Origin: DATBLE01 sp046734335
GTDB lineage: Bacteria > Actinomycetota > Thermoleophilia > Gaiellales > Gaiellaceae
Reading direction: 5' to 3'
DNA: 64,000 nt
Assembly: GCA_046734335.1 (NCBI GenBank)
Contig: JBKPRA010000053.1
Location: 83,076 to 147,075, forward strand
Part shown: piece after piece, positions 7,662-16,512 of the stretch
Numbering within the stretch: the stretch's first letter is position 1
Layout: each line of letters opens with the position of its first letter
Program-made: the position numbers and the translations under genes
Notes under the pieces: generated by a model
Seen by the model: the letters and a program-made list of their open reading frames with translations, nothing else
The model's database searches: none
What the model was told of the DNA's origin: nothing

Positions 7662-9152
7662 TTGGTCGGCGACGCATTTGCAGGCGTGAAGGACGCCGCT
7701 AGGCTCGGTCGGATCCGAGCCCGCCGGTTCATCCTCGTCGCCACCATCGCCGGGTCGTCGATCGCGTTCGTCGACGCCACCGTCCTCAACCTCGCGCTGC
7801 CCGCGATCGAGAACGACTTCGACACCGGTCTCGCCGGCCAGCAGTGGATCGTCCTCTCGTACTCCTTGATGCTGGCGGCGTTCTACCTCCCCGGCGGAGC
7901 GCTCGGCGACCGCTACGGGCGGCGGCGGGTCTTCATGGCTGGGGTGATCGGATTCGCTGTTGCCTCGGTGATCTGCGGCGCCGCTCCGAACGAGGGCGTG
8001 CTGATTGCCGGGCGCGTGCTTCAGGGCGCCGCCGGCGGCTTGCTGACGCCTACGAGCCTCGGCCTCCTACGTGCGACCTACGGACGGGACAGCGGGTGGG
8101 CGATCGGCCTCTGGTCGTCCGGGACGACGCTCGCCACCCTCGCCGGCCCGCCCATCGGCGGCGCGCTGATCGACTGGGTCTCCTGGCGATGGATCTTCTT
8201 CCTGAACATTCCGATCGCCGTCATCGCCGTCGTCTTCGCTCTCGCCGCCGGCGACCTCGACGAGGAGCGGCACACCGAGGGCAGTCTCGACCTGGCGGGA
8301 TCGGCGGTGGCTGCCGTGGCGTTCGCCGCGCTCGCATTCGGCCTCGTCGAGGCCGGTCCGCGCGGGTTCGGTGACACCCGCGTGCTGCTCGCGCTCGCTG
8401 TCGGACTGGCGCTCCTCGCCGCGTTCGTCGTGGTCGAGCGCCGTGTCGCCCACCCGCTCGTGCCGCCCGAATTGTTGCGCCGCCGCGTGTTCTTGGTCGG
8501 GAACGTCGAGACCGCGCTTGTCTACGGCGCGCTGTACGGATCCGGCTTCCTGTTCAACCTCTACCTCCAGGCAATCGGGTTCTCACCGTTCGCGGTCGGC
8601 CTGCTGAGCCTGCCGACGAGCGTCGTGCTGGCCCTCGGCGCCGCGTGGGGCGGCCGGCTCGCCGACCGCCGCGGGCCTCGGCTGCCGCTCACGGTCGGGC
8701 CGCTCGTACTCTCGGTCGGGCTCCTGCTCTACTTCCTCGTCCGCCCAGGCTCGAGCTGGGCGACGGTGATCCCGGGGGCGTTGATCTTCGGTGTCGGGCT
8801 CTGCGGGATCGTCGCTCCGATCACCGCGGTCGTGATGGAGGCGGCACCGCACCGCCACTCCGGGCTGGCCGCGGGCGTGAGCATCACCGTCTCCCGCCTC
8901 GGCGGTCTGTTCGCGATTGCGATCGTCGGCCTGGTCGCAGCCTCCGTCTTCCACCGGCACGACGCCGCGACAGACAAGGTTCCGCTCGCCCGCGGCGAGA
9001 CGGCCGAGCTGCAGGTCGCTTCTCGTGACGCCTTCCGGGCCGGGATCCTGCTCTGCGTCGGTCTTTCGCTCGCTGGGGCCGCCGTCGCGTTCGTGGGGCT
9101 CCCCGGACGCGAGTCGAGTGGGGGCGGGGCCGCGAGGCGCTTTCCCACTTGA
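7662..9152 (+). CDS. MFS transporter, DHA2 (14-helix drug:H+ antiporter) family
   Basis: A 496-residue major facilitator protein. Motif A is present as GGALGDRYGRRRVF (about 75-88) and motif C-like residues follow in GPPIGGALID. The length and about 14 hydrophobic segments fit DHA2 drug/proton antiporters (EmrB/QacA-like). The TTG at 7662 is chosen because AAGGA (7651-7655) sits 6 bases before it; a GTG at 7686 is an alternative start without a good ribosome site. It is divergent from the collagen-like gene. Substrate cannot be predicted, and no regulator gene is adjacent. Confidence 0.9.
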   Translation: MVGDAFAGVKDAARLGRIRARRFILVATIAGSSIAFVDATVLNLALPAIENDFDTGLAGQQWIVLSYSLMLAAFYLPGGALGDRYGRRRVFMAGVIGFAVASVICGAAPNEGVLIAGRVLQGAAGGLLTPTSLGLLRATYGRDSGWAIGLWSSGTTLATLAGPPIGGALIDWVSWRWIFFLNIPIAVIAVVFALAAGDLDEERHTEGSLDLAGSAVAAVAFAALAFGLVEAGPRGFGDTRVLLALAVGLALLAAFVVVERRVAHPLVPPELLRRRVFLVGNVETALVYGALYGSGFLFNLYLQAIGFSPFAVGLLSLPTSVVLALGAAWGGRLADRRGPRLPLTVGPLVLSVGLLLYFLVRPGSSWATVIPGALIFGVGLCGIVAPITAVVMEAAPHRHSGLAAGVSITVSRLGGLFAIAIVGLVAASVFHRHDAATDKVPLARGETAELQVASRDAFRAGILLCVGLSLAGAAVAFVGLPGRESSGGGAARRFPT

Positions 9153-9224
9153 AACCGGGAGCGCTTCGCTTGATACTGGCTGCTTCGCAAAAACGTGAGA
9201 CTCGTAAGCAAGGAGGAGGTAGGA

Positions 9225-10532
9225 GTGACGAAGCGTCTTCTCGTAGCGTTCCTGGTCGGCGCGACCGGAACGCTCGTGCTCGCCACCGTCGGTTCCGGCG
9301 GTACGAGCAAGAAGCAAGCAAGCCCGCTCCCCGCGTCGTCGTGTGCCCCGCTCGTCTACAAGGGATCCGGAACGGCGAAGTTCCTGATCGCCTCCGACCT
9401 GCCTCGCCAGGGCGCGCAGCGGTCACAGTCGACCCAGATGACGAAGGCGATCCAGTTCGTCCTGAGCTCGGCCAAGTGGAAGGCCGGGAATTACACGATC
9501 GCGTATCAGGATTGCGACGACTCGACCGCCCAGGCCGGGAAATGGGACTCGGCCAAGTGCTCCGCGAACGGCAATGCCTACGCACGGAACAAGGACCTGA
9601 TCGGCGTGATCGGGACCTTCAACTCGGGGTGTGCCGAGATCATCGTCCCGATCCTGAACCGCGCTCCCGGCGGACCGGTCGGCATGGTCAGCCCGGCCAA
9701 CACCTACACCGGCCTGACCACCACCGGTCCGGGAACCGCACCTGGTGAGCCCGGCAAGTACTACCCGACGGGCAAGCGGAACTACGCCCGCGTAGTGGCT
9801 CAGGATCAGTACCAGGGCGCAGCCGATGCCATGCTGGCCAAGCGGCTCGGCGTCAAGAGTGTGTACATCCTCAACGACAAGGAGGCCTACGGTCTCGGCG
9901 TCGCCTCGAACATGAGGAACTCGCTCAAGAAGCTCGGCATCAAGGTGACCGGGTTTGCCGCGTTCGACCCGAAGGCGTCGGACTACACGGCGCTCGCCAC
10001 CAAGATCAAGGGGACGGGTGCCGGGGCGCTCTTCATCGGCGGCCTGATCTGCGAGAACGGCGGCAAGCTGATCAAGGACATGCGGTCCACGCTTGGTCCC
10101 AACGTCAAGCTGCTCCTGCCGGACGGGTTCACGCCGATCTCGGCCGTGGCGCAGGGTGCGGGTGCGGCCGCCAACGGCGCGTACGTCAGCGTCGCCGGTG
10201 TTCCCAACTCGCAGCTGAAGGGAACGGGCAAGGCGTTCCTGCTTGCCTTCACCAAGGCTCTGGGCGGGACCCAGCCCGACCCGTATGCGGTGTACGCGGC
10301 GCAGGCTGCGATCGTGCTGTTGAACGCGGTCTCGAAGTCAAACGGGACGCGCGCAAGCGTGACTCAGCAGATCTTCAAGACCAACCTGCCGAACAGCATC
10401 ACCGGCACGGTGTCGTTCAACCCCAACGGTGACGTGCAGGGCGGCCCGGTGGCGATCTATCGAATCAGGGCCGGGAAGAGCACTGACTACACCGTGCTCC
10501 GCCCGCCGTCGTCGCTGGTCAAGGCCGCCTAG
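9225..10532 (+). CDS. ABC transporter substrate-binding protein, branched-chain amino acid type
   Basis: A 435-residue periplasmic-binding-protein type I (LivJ/LivK-like) receptor. GTG 9225 is chosen because AGGAGGAGGTAGGA lies directly upstream. An N-terminal signal (TKRLLVAFLVGATGTLVLA) has no lipobox cysteine. Mature-protein landmarks are IGVIGTFNSGCAEI, VSPANTYTGLT, VYILNDKEAYGLG and DGFTPISAV, all typical of the fold. No permease or ATPase of a Liv system is in the window, so this is an orphan receptor here. It is followed by a strong intrinsic terminator and forms a one-gene unit. Confidence 0.88.
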   Translation: MTKRLLVAFLVGATGTLVLATVGSGGTSKKQASPLPASSCAPLVYKGSGTAKFLIASDLPRQGAQRSQSTQMTKAIQFVLSSAKWKAGNYTIAYQDCDDSTAQAGKWDSAKCSANGNAYARNKDLIGVIGTFNSGCAEIIVPILNRAPGGPVGMVSPANTYTGLTTTGPGTAPGEPGKYYPTGKRNYARVVAQDQYQGAADAMLAKRLGVKSVYILNDKEAYGLGVASNMRNSLKKLGIKVTGFAAFDPKASDYTALATKIKGTGAGALFIGGLICENGGKLIKDMRSTLGPNVKLLLPDGFTPISAVAQGAGAAANGAYVSVAGVPNSQLKGTGKAFLLAFTKALGGTQPDPYAVYAAQAAIVLLNAVSKSNGTRASVTQQIFKTNLPNSITGTVSFNPNGDVQGGPVAIYRIRAGKSTDYTVLRPPSSLVKAA

Positions 10533-10555
10533 GCGTACTCGCGACTGCGGGTCTC

Positions 10556-10590
10556 GAGAGGGAGGGCGAAAGCCCTCCCTCTCTCGTTTT
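10556..10590 (+). terminator. Intrinsic terminator after the binding-protein gene
   Basis: GAGAGGGAGGGC (10556-10567), loop GAAA, and complement GCCCTCCCTCTC (10572-10583) give a 12-bp stem with a GNRA loop, followed by TCGTTTTC. It separates the binding-protein gene from the cytochrome oxidase operon. Confidence 0.88.
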
Positions 10591-10631
10591 CGAGGCCGAG
10601 GGTACTGTCCGCGCCGCGGGTCGGAATTCAC

Positions 10632-10637
10632 TAGTCT
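10632..10637 (+). promoter_or_regulatory. Putative -10 box of the cytochrome oxidase operon
   Basis: TAGTCT lies 9 bases before the GTG start of ctaC and after the terminator at 10556-10590. It matches the TANNNT pattern seen before many starts in this window. The -35 is not clear. Confidence 0.4.
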
Positions 10638-10646
10638 CGGACCACC

Positions 10647-11663
10647 GTGCGTAGGGGTTCGATTCTCCAGCTCGTGGGGCTGGGCGTCCTGTTCGGCGGC
10701 GCGGCGACACTGGTCGCCGTCCTCATCCCGTGGCTTCCGCCCGTCGCCTCGAAGCAGCGCGACCGGATCGACTTCGTGTTCTGGTTCACCACGGGGATCT
10801 CGATCGCCGTCTTCGCGCTCGTTGCCGCGGTGATCGCATACTCGCTGGTCAAGTTCCGAGTGCGTCCGGACGACGACTCCGACGGCCCGCCGATTCACGG
10901 CCACACCGGCGTCGAGATCGTCTGGACGGCGGTGCCGGCGGTCCTGGTGACGGCGATCTCGATCGTCTCCGCCATCGCTCTCGTCAAGAACGACGATGCC
11001 GGCAAGGACCCGCTGAACGTGAACGTGACTGCGCGACAGTTCGCCTGGACGTTTTCCTATCCGGGCCAGGGCGACCTGACCTCGGCCCAGCTTCGCCTCC
11101 CGCTCGGCCGGACGGTGAAGCTCCACCTGCGCGCGCTGGACGTCATCCACTCGTTCTGGGTCCCGGAGTTCGGCCAGAAGCAGGACGCCGTCCCCGGGCA
11201 GGACACGAGCCTCGTGATCACGCCGACCAAGGCCGGCACCTATCCGGTCATCTGCACCGAGCTCTGCGGGCTCGGCCACGCGCTGATGCGGACGTCCTCG
11301 ATCGTGATGAAGCCGGCAGCATTCCAGGCGTGGGTACACGAGCAGCAGAACGCCGCCAAGGCGCCCCCCGGCCAGGCTGGGCAGGCGGTGTTCGCGAGCA
11401 ACGGCTGCGCCAGCTGCCACACCCTGAAAGCGGCAAACGCAACGGGCACGGCCGGTCCCGACCTCGATAAGCTCCCCGCGTACGCGAACCAGGCGGGCAA
11501 GCCGCTCGAGGCCTTCGTCAAAGAGTCGATCGTCGATCCGAACGCTTACGTCCAGCCGGGCTTTCCGAAGAATTTGATGCCGTCCTTCTCGACGCTGCCG
11601 GCGGATCAGCTCGATGCCCTGGTCACGTACCTGGTCGACTCGAGCAAGGGAGGAGGACAGTGA
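10647..11663 (+). CDS. ctaC: Cytochrome c oxidase subunit II with fused cytochrome c domain
   Basis: A 338-residue subunit II. Two N-terminal membrane segments (about 9-30 and 45-67) precede a cupredoxin domain with the complete CuA site: H168, C203, E205, C207, H211, M214 in the string CTELCGLGHALM. A C-terminal haem c module follows with CASCH (254-258) and a likely axial Met in NLMPSF, so this is a caa3-type subunit. It passes electrons from cytochrome c to subunit I. The GTG start has a -10-like TAGTCT 9 bases upstream. Its stop overlaps the subunit I start (GTGA), showing tight coupling. Confidence 0.95.
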   Translation: MRRGSILQLVGLGVLFGGAATLVAVLIPWLPPVASKQRDRIDFVFWFTTGISIAVFALVAAVIAYSLVKFRVRPDDDSDGPPIHGHTGVEIVWTAVPAVLVTAISIVSAIALVKNDDAGKDPLNVNVTARQFAWTFSYPGQGDLTSAQLRLPLGRTVKLHLRALDVIHSFWVPEFGQKQDAVPGQDTSLVITPTKAGTYPVICTELCGLGHALMRTSSIVMKPAAFQAWVHEQQNAAKAPPGQAGQAVFASNGCASCHTLKAANATGTAGPDLDKLPAYANQAGKPLEAFVKESIVDPNAYVQPGFPKNLMPSFSTLPADQLDALVTYLVDSSKGGGQ

Positions 11664-13600
11664 CCACCGCCGTCGCCGAGCACCACGTCCCGGTCGGTGC
11701 ACCGCGGACGCCGAAGACGGCCCGCGACTACTTCCTGAACGCAGGCTGGATCCGCGCCGCCTGGATGACCTGCCTGTTCTGGGGCATCGGGCTCGGGATC
11801 GTCCTCATCTTCCGCGCCTGGGCGGGCTGGGAGCCGCTCTTCAGCTGGCCGGTGATCACGGTGGTCGCGACGCTGACTGCCGCGCCGATCGGCTTCCTCG
11901 CCGGACTCGGCGCGTTCGACTACTGGGTCCGGTACGCGAGCGGGGCCCCGACCGTCCCGGAGGACCACTCCACGCACGGCGGGAAGACGTGGCAGGACTA
12001 CTTCCGCCCGAACACCGACCACAAGGTGATCGGCATCCAGTACGTGGTCACGACGATCTTCTTCTTCGTCGCGGGCGGGATGATGGCGATGCTCTTCCGC
12101 GCCGAACTTGCGCGGCCGGGGATGCAGTTCGTCGACAACCAGACCTTCAACGGCCTGGTCTCGGTGCACGCGGCACTGATGATCTTCCTGTTCGTGATTC
12201 CGGCCTTCGCCGGGCTCGGCAACTACGTGATCCCGCTGATGATCGGCGCGCCGGACATGGCGTTCCCGCGCCTGAACGCCCTGTCCTTCTGGCTGCTCCC
12301 GATCGCCGGCTTCATGATGCTGCTCAGCTTCCTGGTGCCCGGCGGCGCCTTCGCCACCGGCTGGACGAGCTACGCGCCGCTCGCGACCGACCAGCCGCTG
12401 GGGCAGGTGTTCTTCAACATGGGCGTCCAGTGGGCGGGCGCGTCGTCGATCATGACCGCGCTCAACTTCCTGGTCACGATCATCACCATGCGGGCGCCGG
12501 GGATGACCTTCTGGCGCATGCCGCTCCTGGTGTGGGCGAACTTCACCACCTCGCTGCTGGTCGTGATCGCCACCCCGTTCATCGCCGGCTCGCAGTTCTT
12601 CGTGATGTTCGACCGGATCATGCACACCAACTTCTTCGACGCGGCCGAGGGTGGCTACGTCCTCGGGTACCAGCACATCTTCTGGTTCTACTCGCACCCG
12701 GCGGTCTACATCATGATGCTGCCCGGCTTCGGGATAGCCTCGGAGGTCATATCGACCATGGCCCGAAAGCCGATCTTCGGCTACCGGCTGATGGCCCTCT
12801 CGCTGATGGCGATCCTCGTGCTCGGCTTCTCGGTATGGGCGCACCACATGTTCGTCGCCGGCGTGGCGCCGTGGCTGCGCATCCCGATGATGGTCACGTC
12901 GATGATCATCGCCGTGCCGACGGGAATCAAGGTGTTCTCATGGCTGGCGACGATCTGGGAGGGCCGGATCCACTTCACCACACCGATGCTGTTCGCGCTC
13001 GGCTTCGTTTCGATGTTCGTGATCGGCGGGCTCTCCGGGATCTACCTCGCGGCGGTGCCGATCGACATCCACGTCTCCGACACGTACTTCGTGGTCGCGC
13101 ACATCCACTACGTGCTGTTCGGCGGCTCCCTGTTCACGATCTTTGCCGGGATCTACTACTGGTTCCCGAAGATGACCGGCCGCATGTTCGACGAGCGGCT
13201 CGGGAAGCTGCACTTCTGGATGACGTTCATCGGGTTCAACGTCACGTTCTTCCCGATGCACTGGCTCGGGACGCAGGGGATGCCCCGCCGCGTGTCCGAC
13301 TACGACCCGCGCTTCGGCAACTGGAACATGTTGATCTCGATTGCGTCGTTCTTCCTCGGCGCTTCGATCATCGTCTTCCTCTACAACATGATCGTCAGCT
13401 GGGTGCGCGGCCCGAAGGCCGGGCCGAACCCGTGGCGCTCGCGGACGCTCGAGTGGCAGGTCTCGTCCCCGCCGCCGTACTTCAACTTCGACGAGTTGCC
13501 GCAGGTGGTCGGCAACCCGTACGAGTACGGCGTCCCCGACGCGCGCCACGCCGTGTTCAACGGCGACCGGACGCTCGAGCACGAAGAGGTGCGCGCGTGA
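11660..13600 (+). CDS. ctaD: Cytochrome c oxidase subunit I (type A2-like)
   Basis: A 646-residue haem-copper oxidase subunit I, longer than the usual 530-560 because of an N-terminal extension of about 120 residues with extra membrane helices. Haem ligand H170 lies in LVSVHAALMIF. The CuB His and cross-linked Tyr are H346 and Y350 in FYSHPAVYIMMLPG. The usual Glu of HPEVY is Ala, and Tyr-Ser precede His; this YSHP signature marks type A2 oxidases, in which Tyr/Ser replace the D-channel Glu. It starts at GTG 11660 behind GGAGGAGGA. It is the second gene of the ctaC operon and encodes an integral membrane oxygen-reducing proton pump. Confidence 0.95.
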   Translation: MTTAVAEHHVPVGAPRTPKTARDYFLNAGWIRAAWMTCLFWGIGLGIVLIFRAWAGWEPLFSWPVITVVATLTAAPIGFLAGLGAFDYWVRYASGAPTVPEDHSTHGGKTWQDYFRPNTDHKVIGIQYVVTTIFFFVAGGMMAMLFRAELARPGMQFVDNQTFNGLVSVHAALMIFLFVIPAFAGLGNYVIPLMIGAPDMAFPRLNALSFWLLPIAGFMMLLSFLVPGGAFATGWTSYAPLATDQPLGQVFFNMGVQWAGASSIMTALNFLVTIITMRAPGMTFWRMPLLVWANFTTSLLVVIATPFIAGSQFFVMFDRIMHTNFFDAAEGGYVLGYQHIFWFYSHPAVYIMMLPGFGIASEVISTMARKPIFGYRLMALSLMAILVLGFSVWAHHMFVAGVAPWLRIPMMVTSMIIAVPTGIKVFSWLATIWEGRIHFTTPMLFALGFVSMFVIGGLSGIYLAAVPIDIHVSDTYFVVAHIHYVLFGGSLFTIFAGIYYWFPKMTGRMFDERLGKLHFWMTFIGFNVTFFPMHWLGTQGMPRRVSDYDPRFGNWNMLISIASFFLGASIIVFLYNMIVSWVRGPKAGPNPWRSRTLEWQVSSPPPYFNFDELPQVVGNPYEYGVPDARHAVFNGDRTLEHEEVRA

Positions 13601-14436
13601 GTCATCTTCTCGTCGTCGCGAACGAAACGGTTGCCGGGAAAGAGCTGACCGAGGCGGTTCGGCGACATGCGGAGGCCGGCTTCCAGGTGACGGTCGTCTG
13701 CCCTGTGAACGCGCCGCGCGAGGGCTACGTCGTCTATCAGGACACACGGCGCGCGGCGGCACGGCGACGGCTCGACAAGGCGCTGGCAGACCTTCGCGAG
13801 GCCGGGATCGCGGCGGACGGCTTCGTCGTCGACGCCGGGCCGGTCGATGCCGTGCGCGACGCGATCGCACAGCTCGAGCCGCCGGTCACCGAGATCGTCG
13901 TCTCCACACATCCCGAGCAGAAGTCGGGCTGGCTTCGGCGGGACGTTCCCGGCGAGATCCGCAAGGTTGCGGGCGACATCCCCGTCGAGCACGTGGTCGT
14001 CGACATGGCACGTCAGGGCGGAGAGGCGAACGTGCTCGTCATCGCGAACAAGACGGTGCTGGGCGACACGCTCCTGCGCACGATCAAGGAGCGTGCGGCA
14101 AAGGAGCCGCCCGCGAGCTTCATGCTCATCTGCCCACAGAGCGACGCGGCGGACCACGATCATCCCGAGGCGGAGCGCCGACTCCGGCGCGCGCTGGCCG
14201 CGTTGCGCGGTGCGGGCATCGACGCGCACGGCCAGATCGCCCATCCCGATCCATACACCGCGGCGATGCACGCCGTCCATGACGAGCGAGTCGACGAGAT
14301 CATCATCTCGACGTTCCCTGGGGAGGCCCGCTCGAGCTGGCTCCGGAAGGACGTGGTCACGCGGCTGCGCAACGCGACCGGTCTTCCGGTCGAGCACGTC
14401 GAGGTCGAGCCCGAGACGGCGGCGGTCCCAGGATGA
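13597..14436 (+). CDS. Tandem universal-stress-like protein in the oxidase operon
   Basis: A 279-residue soluble protein made of two homologous halves. The first begins LLVVANETVAGKELTEAVRR and has EIVVSTHPEQKSGWLRRDVP; the second begins VLVIANKTVLGDTLLR and has EIIISTFPGEARSSWLRKDV. Each half looks like a Rossmann-like universal-stress/nucleotide-binding fold, though no classic GxxGxxxxGS ATP loop is visible. It starts at GTG 13597 overlapping the ctaD stop and ends in ATGA overlapping subunit III, so it is translated with the oxidase. A related membrane-anchored copy follows at 15077. A role in oxidase assembly or redox/energy sensing is inference. Confidence 0.7.
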   Translation: MSHLLVVANETVAGKELTEAVRRHAEAGFQVTVVCPVNAPREGYVVYQDTRRAAARRRLDKALADLREAGIAADGFVVDAGPVDAVRDAIAQLEPPVTEIVVSTHPEQKSGWLRRDVPGEIRKVAGDIPVEHVVVDMARQGGEANVLVIANKTVLGDTLLRTIKERAAKEPPASFMLICPQSDAADHDHPEAERRLRRALAALRGAGIDAHGQIAHPDPYTAAMHAVHDERVDEIIISTFPGEARSSWLRKDVVTRLRNATGLPVEHVEVEPETAAVPG

Positions 14437-15047
14437 GCGCACACGCCGAGGCGCACGACCTCGGTCACGACCACCACGGCCCACCTGCTGCGAACCAGAG
14501 CTCGAACGTCGATTCGCGCGTCCTCGGGATGCTCATGTTCATCGCGTCCGAGGTCATGCTCTTCGGCTCGTTCTTCACGGCCTACTTCTTCGTCCGGGTC
14601 GTCAACAACCCGCCGCACTGGCCGCCGATCGGCTTCCATCTGCCGGTCTTCGTCGCCGGGGTGAACACGGCGATCCTGGTCACATCGAGTTTCACGGTGC
14701 ACTGGGCGCTCACCTCGGTCAAGCGGGGTGAGCGGGCGGGGCTGAAGGCCGGGCTCGTCCTGACCTTCTTGATGGGGTTCACCTTCCTCGCCACGCAGAT
14801 CACGGAGTACGCGCGGATCGGGTTCGCGCCCCGAGACAACGCGTTCACGACGATCTTCTTCTGTCTGACGGGGCTGCACGGCGCGCACGTGTTCGTCGGT
14901 CTCAGCATCCTGCTGGTCACGATCATCCGCGCGTTCCGCGGCCACTACTCCCCCGAGCACCACCACGGCGTCGAGCTGGCCGGGATCTACTGGCACTTCG
15001 TCGACGTAATGTGGATCGTCGTCTACTTCACGGTCTACATCATCTAG
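14433..15047 (+). CDS. ctaE: Cytochrome c oxidase subunit III
   Basis: A 204-residue subunit III with five predicted membrane helices. Recognisable blocks are LMFIASEVMLFGSFFTAYFF, FLATQITEYA, FFCLTGLHGAHVFVGL and GIYWHFVDVMWIVVYFTVY; the last two carry the family's conserved His/Glu/Trp positions. The N-terminus is His-rich. It overlaps the stress-like gene upstream (ATGA) and is followed after 29 bases by the anchored stress-like gene. It stabilises the proton-pumping subunit I. The length fits the five-helix actinobacterial form. Confidence 0.95.
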   Translation: MSAHAEAHDLGHDHHGPPAANQSSNVDSRVLGMLMFIASEVMLFGSFFTAYFFVRVVNNPPHWPPIGFHLPVFVAGVNTAILVTSSFTVHWALTSVKRGERAGLKAGLVLTFLMGFTFLATQITEYARIGFAPRDNAFTTIFFCLTGLHGAHVFVGLSILLVTIIRAFRGHYSPEHHHGVELAGIYWHFVDVMWIVVYFTVYII

Positions 15048-15076
15048 CAGGCACCGCCGCCGGAAAGGAGGCGCGG

Positions 15077-15730
15077 ATGAAGAACCCGTTCCGAAGCGAA
15101 GCCGATGCCTTCCGGCTGGTGATCGGTGCGGTCGTCTACTTCGGCGCGATCGCAATTGCGGCCGTGGCAGGAGGGCGCTGGTGGGGGCTGGGCGTCTTCG
15201 TGGTGCTCTCCGTTGCCGTGGCGGTCTGGATCCTCCGACGCGAGGCCCGCGAGCAGCGCACCGTCGAGACGCGTCGTCGTGGCACTGACGACGAGAAGCG
15301 CATCCTGGTCGTCGCCAACGAGACCGTCGCCGGCGAAGCGCTCCGCGAGACGGTTCAGGAGGCTGTCGCCGGTGGCCGCGCGAACGTGTTGGTCGTCTGC
15401 CCGGCGCTGAACAGCAAGCTCAAGCACTGGGTCTCGGACGAGGACCAGGCCCGAGCGGCCGCGGAGGAGCGCCTCGGCCGTAGTATCGCCGCGCTCGAGC
15501 AGCTGGGCATCCCGGCCCGGGGTGAGGTCGGGGACGCCGATCCGGTCCAGGCGATCGAGGACGCGCTGCGGACGTTCGGCCCCGACCTGATCGTCATCTC
15601 CACGCACCCACCCGGCCGGTCGAACTGGCTGGAGCACGGGGTGGTGACGTCCGCGCGTGAACGCTTCGCGGTGCCGATCACGCACGTCGTCGTCGACCTC
15701 GAGGCCGAGGCAGAGGTCGTTCCCGACTGA
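15077..15730 (+). CDS. Membrane-anchored universal-stress-like protein
   Basis: A 217-residue protein whose ATG 15077 follows AAAGGAGG. Two membrane segments (about 14-32 and 35-52) are joined to a cytoplasmic domain beginning ILVVANETVAGEALRETVQE with LIVISTHPPGRSNWLEHGVV, closely resembling each half of the tandem protein at 13597. It is the last gene of the cytochrome oxidase operon and is convergent with the DUF1361 gene. The paired soluble and anchored versions suggest a joint function at the oxidase complex, but no ligand-binding motif is clear. Confidence 0.7.
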   Translation: MKNPFRSEADAFRLVIGAVVYFGAIAIAAVAGGRWWGLGVFVVLSVAVAVWILRREAREQRTVETRRRGTDDEKRILVVANETVAGEALRETVQEAVAGGRANVLVVCPALNSKLKHWVSDEDQARAAAEERLGRSIAALEQLGIPARGEVGDADPVQAIEDALRTFGPDLIVISTHPPGRSNWLEHGVVTSARERFAVPITHVVVDLEAEAEVVPD

Positions 15731-15733
15731 GCG

Positions 15734-16432
15734 TCAGTCCCGTGCGCGGCGCGCGACCGGTTCCAGCCGGACGGCCATCAGCACGTAGAAGACGAGGTAG
15801 GCGGTGGCGAGCAGGCAGGTGACCGCCAGGCTGATGCCCACCGCGCGGGTGAGCGAGGCAGGGTCGCCGAGGTGGGCGTGCAGCTGGGCGAGCCGTGCTC
15901 CCGGCTGCGTGAGCAGATCCCAGCTGTTCCAGCGCTTGACGCGGCCCAGGTAGACGCCGACGGAGATGAGCGCGAGGACACCGAGGACTCCGATCCAGCT
16001 CGGCACGGCGCCGAGCCGGTGGCGGGCGACCGCGTGCACGAGATACAGCGAGACGAAGCCGAGCAGCATCCCGGTCCAGGCAAAGGCCGAGACCTCGACG
16101 CCGTCCAGCCAGAGTGGCGCAGGCGAGCCGGCGGAGAGGTGGACGAAGTCGGTGACGATGTAGGGCGCGTTCGGCAGGAACAAGAGCCAGAGCACGAGCG
16201 CCGGTGCGAGCAGGAGCAGCGGCCGGCCGCGCCGATAGCGGTCGTAGACGATCAGCGCGATCAGCAGAGGGATCCAGGCGAGGATCAGGTTCCAGATCAG
16301 GAATCGGAAGTCGTACGCGCCATAGCGGTGCTCGCGGACGAGCTCCAGGCCGAGGCAGAGTGCCGAAGCGACGCCCAGGCCGGCGAGAACGACGAGGCGC
16401 TCGTTCGCCGACCGGCGGTGGCGTAGATCCAT
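15734..16432 (-). CDS. DUF1361 integral membrane protein
   Basis: A 232-residue polytopic membrane protein with about seven hydrophobic segments. The DUF1361 signature appears as FLIWNLILAWIPL, LFLPNAPYIVTDFVHL and VKRWNSWDLL. No biochemical function is known for the family. A TACCCT box sits 6 bases before ATG 16432, so it is probably transcribed as a leaderless mRNA. It is convergent with the oxidase operon (3-base gap), which says nothing firm about shared function. Confidence 0.85.
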   Translation of the reverse strand: MDLRHRRSANERLVVLAGLGVASALCLGLELVREHRYGAYDFRFLIWNLILAWIPLLIALIVYDRYRRGRPLLLLAPALVLWLLFLPNAPYIVTDFVHLSAGSPAPLWLDGVEVSAFAWTGMLLGFVSLYLVHAVARHRLGAVPSWIGVLGVLALISVGVYLGRVKRWNSWDLLTQPGARLAQLHAHLGDPASLTRAVGISLAVTCLLATAYLVFYVLMAVRLEPVARRARD

Positions 16433-16512
16433 GCGTCCAGGGTAGACGCGACCGCCGAGGCACGGCAAGGAGGCACCGTCAACGTGTCGGTCACCGCGGG
16501 CGCGGCGTCCGT

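Noticed and set aside
10730..11470. Second open frame inside ctaC
   Set aside because: It overlaps an intact, motif-complete subunit II gene and encodes only biased low-complexity sequence.
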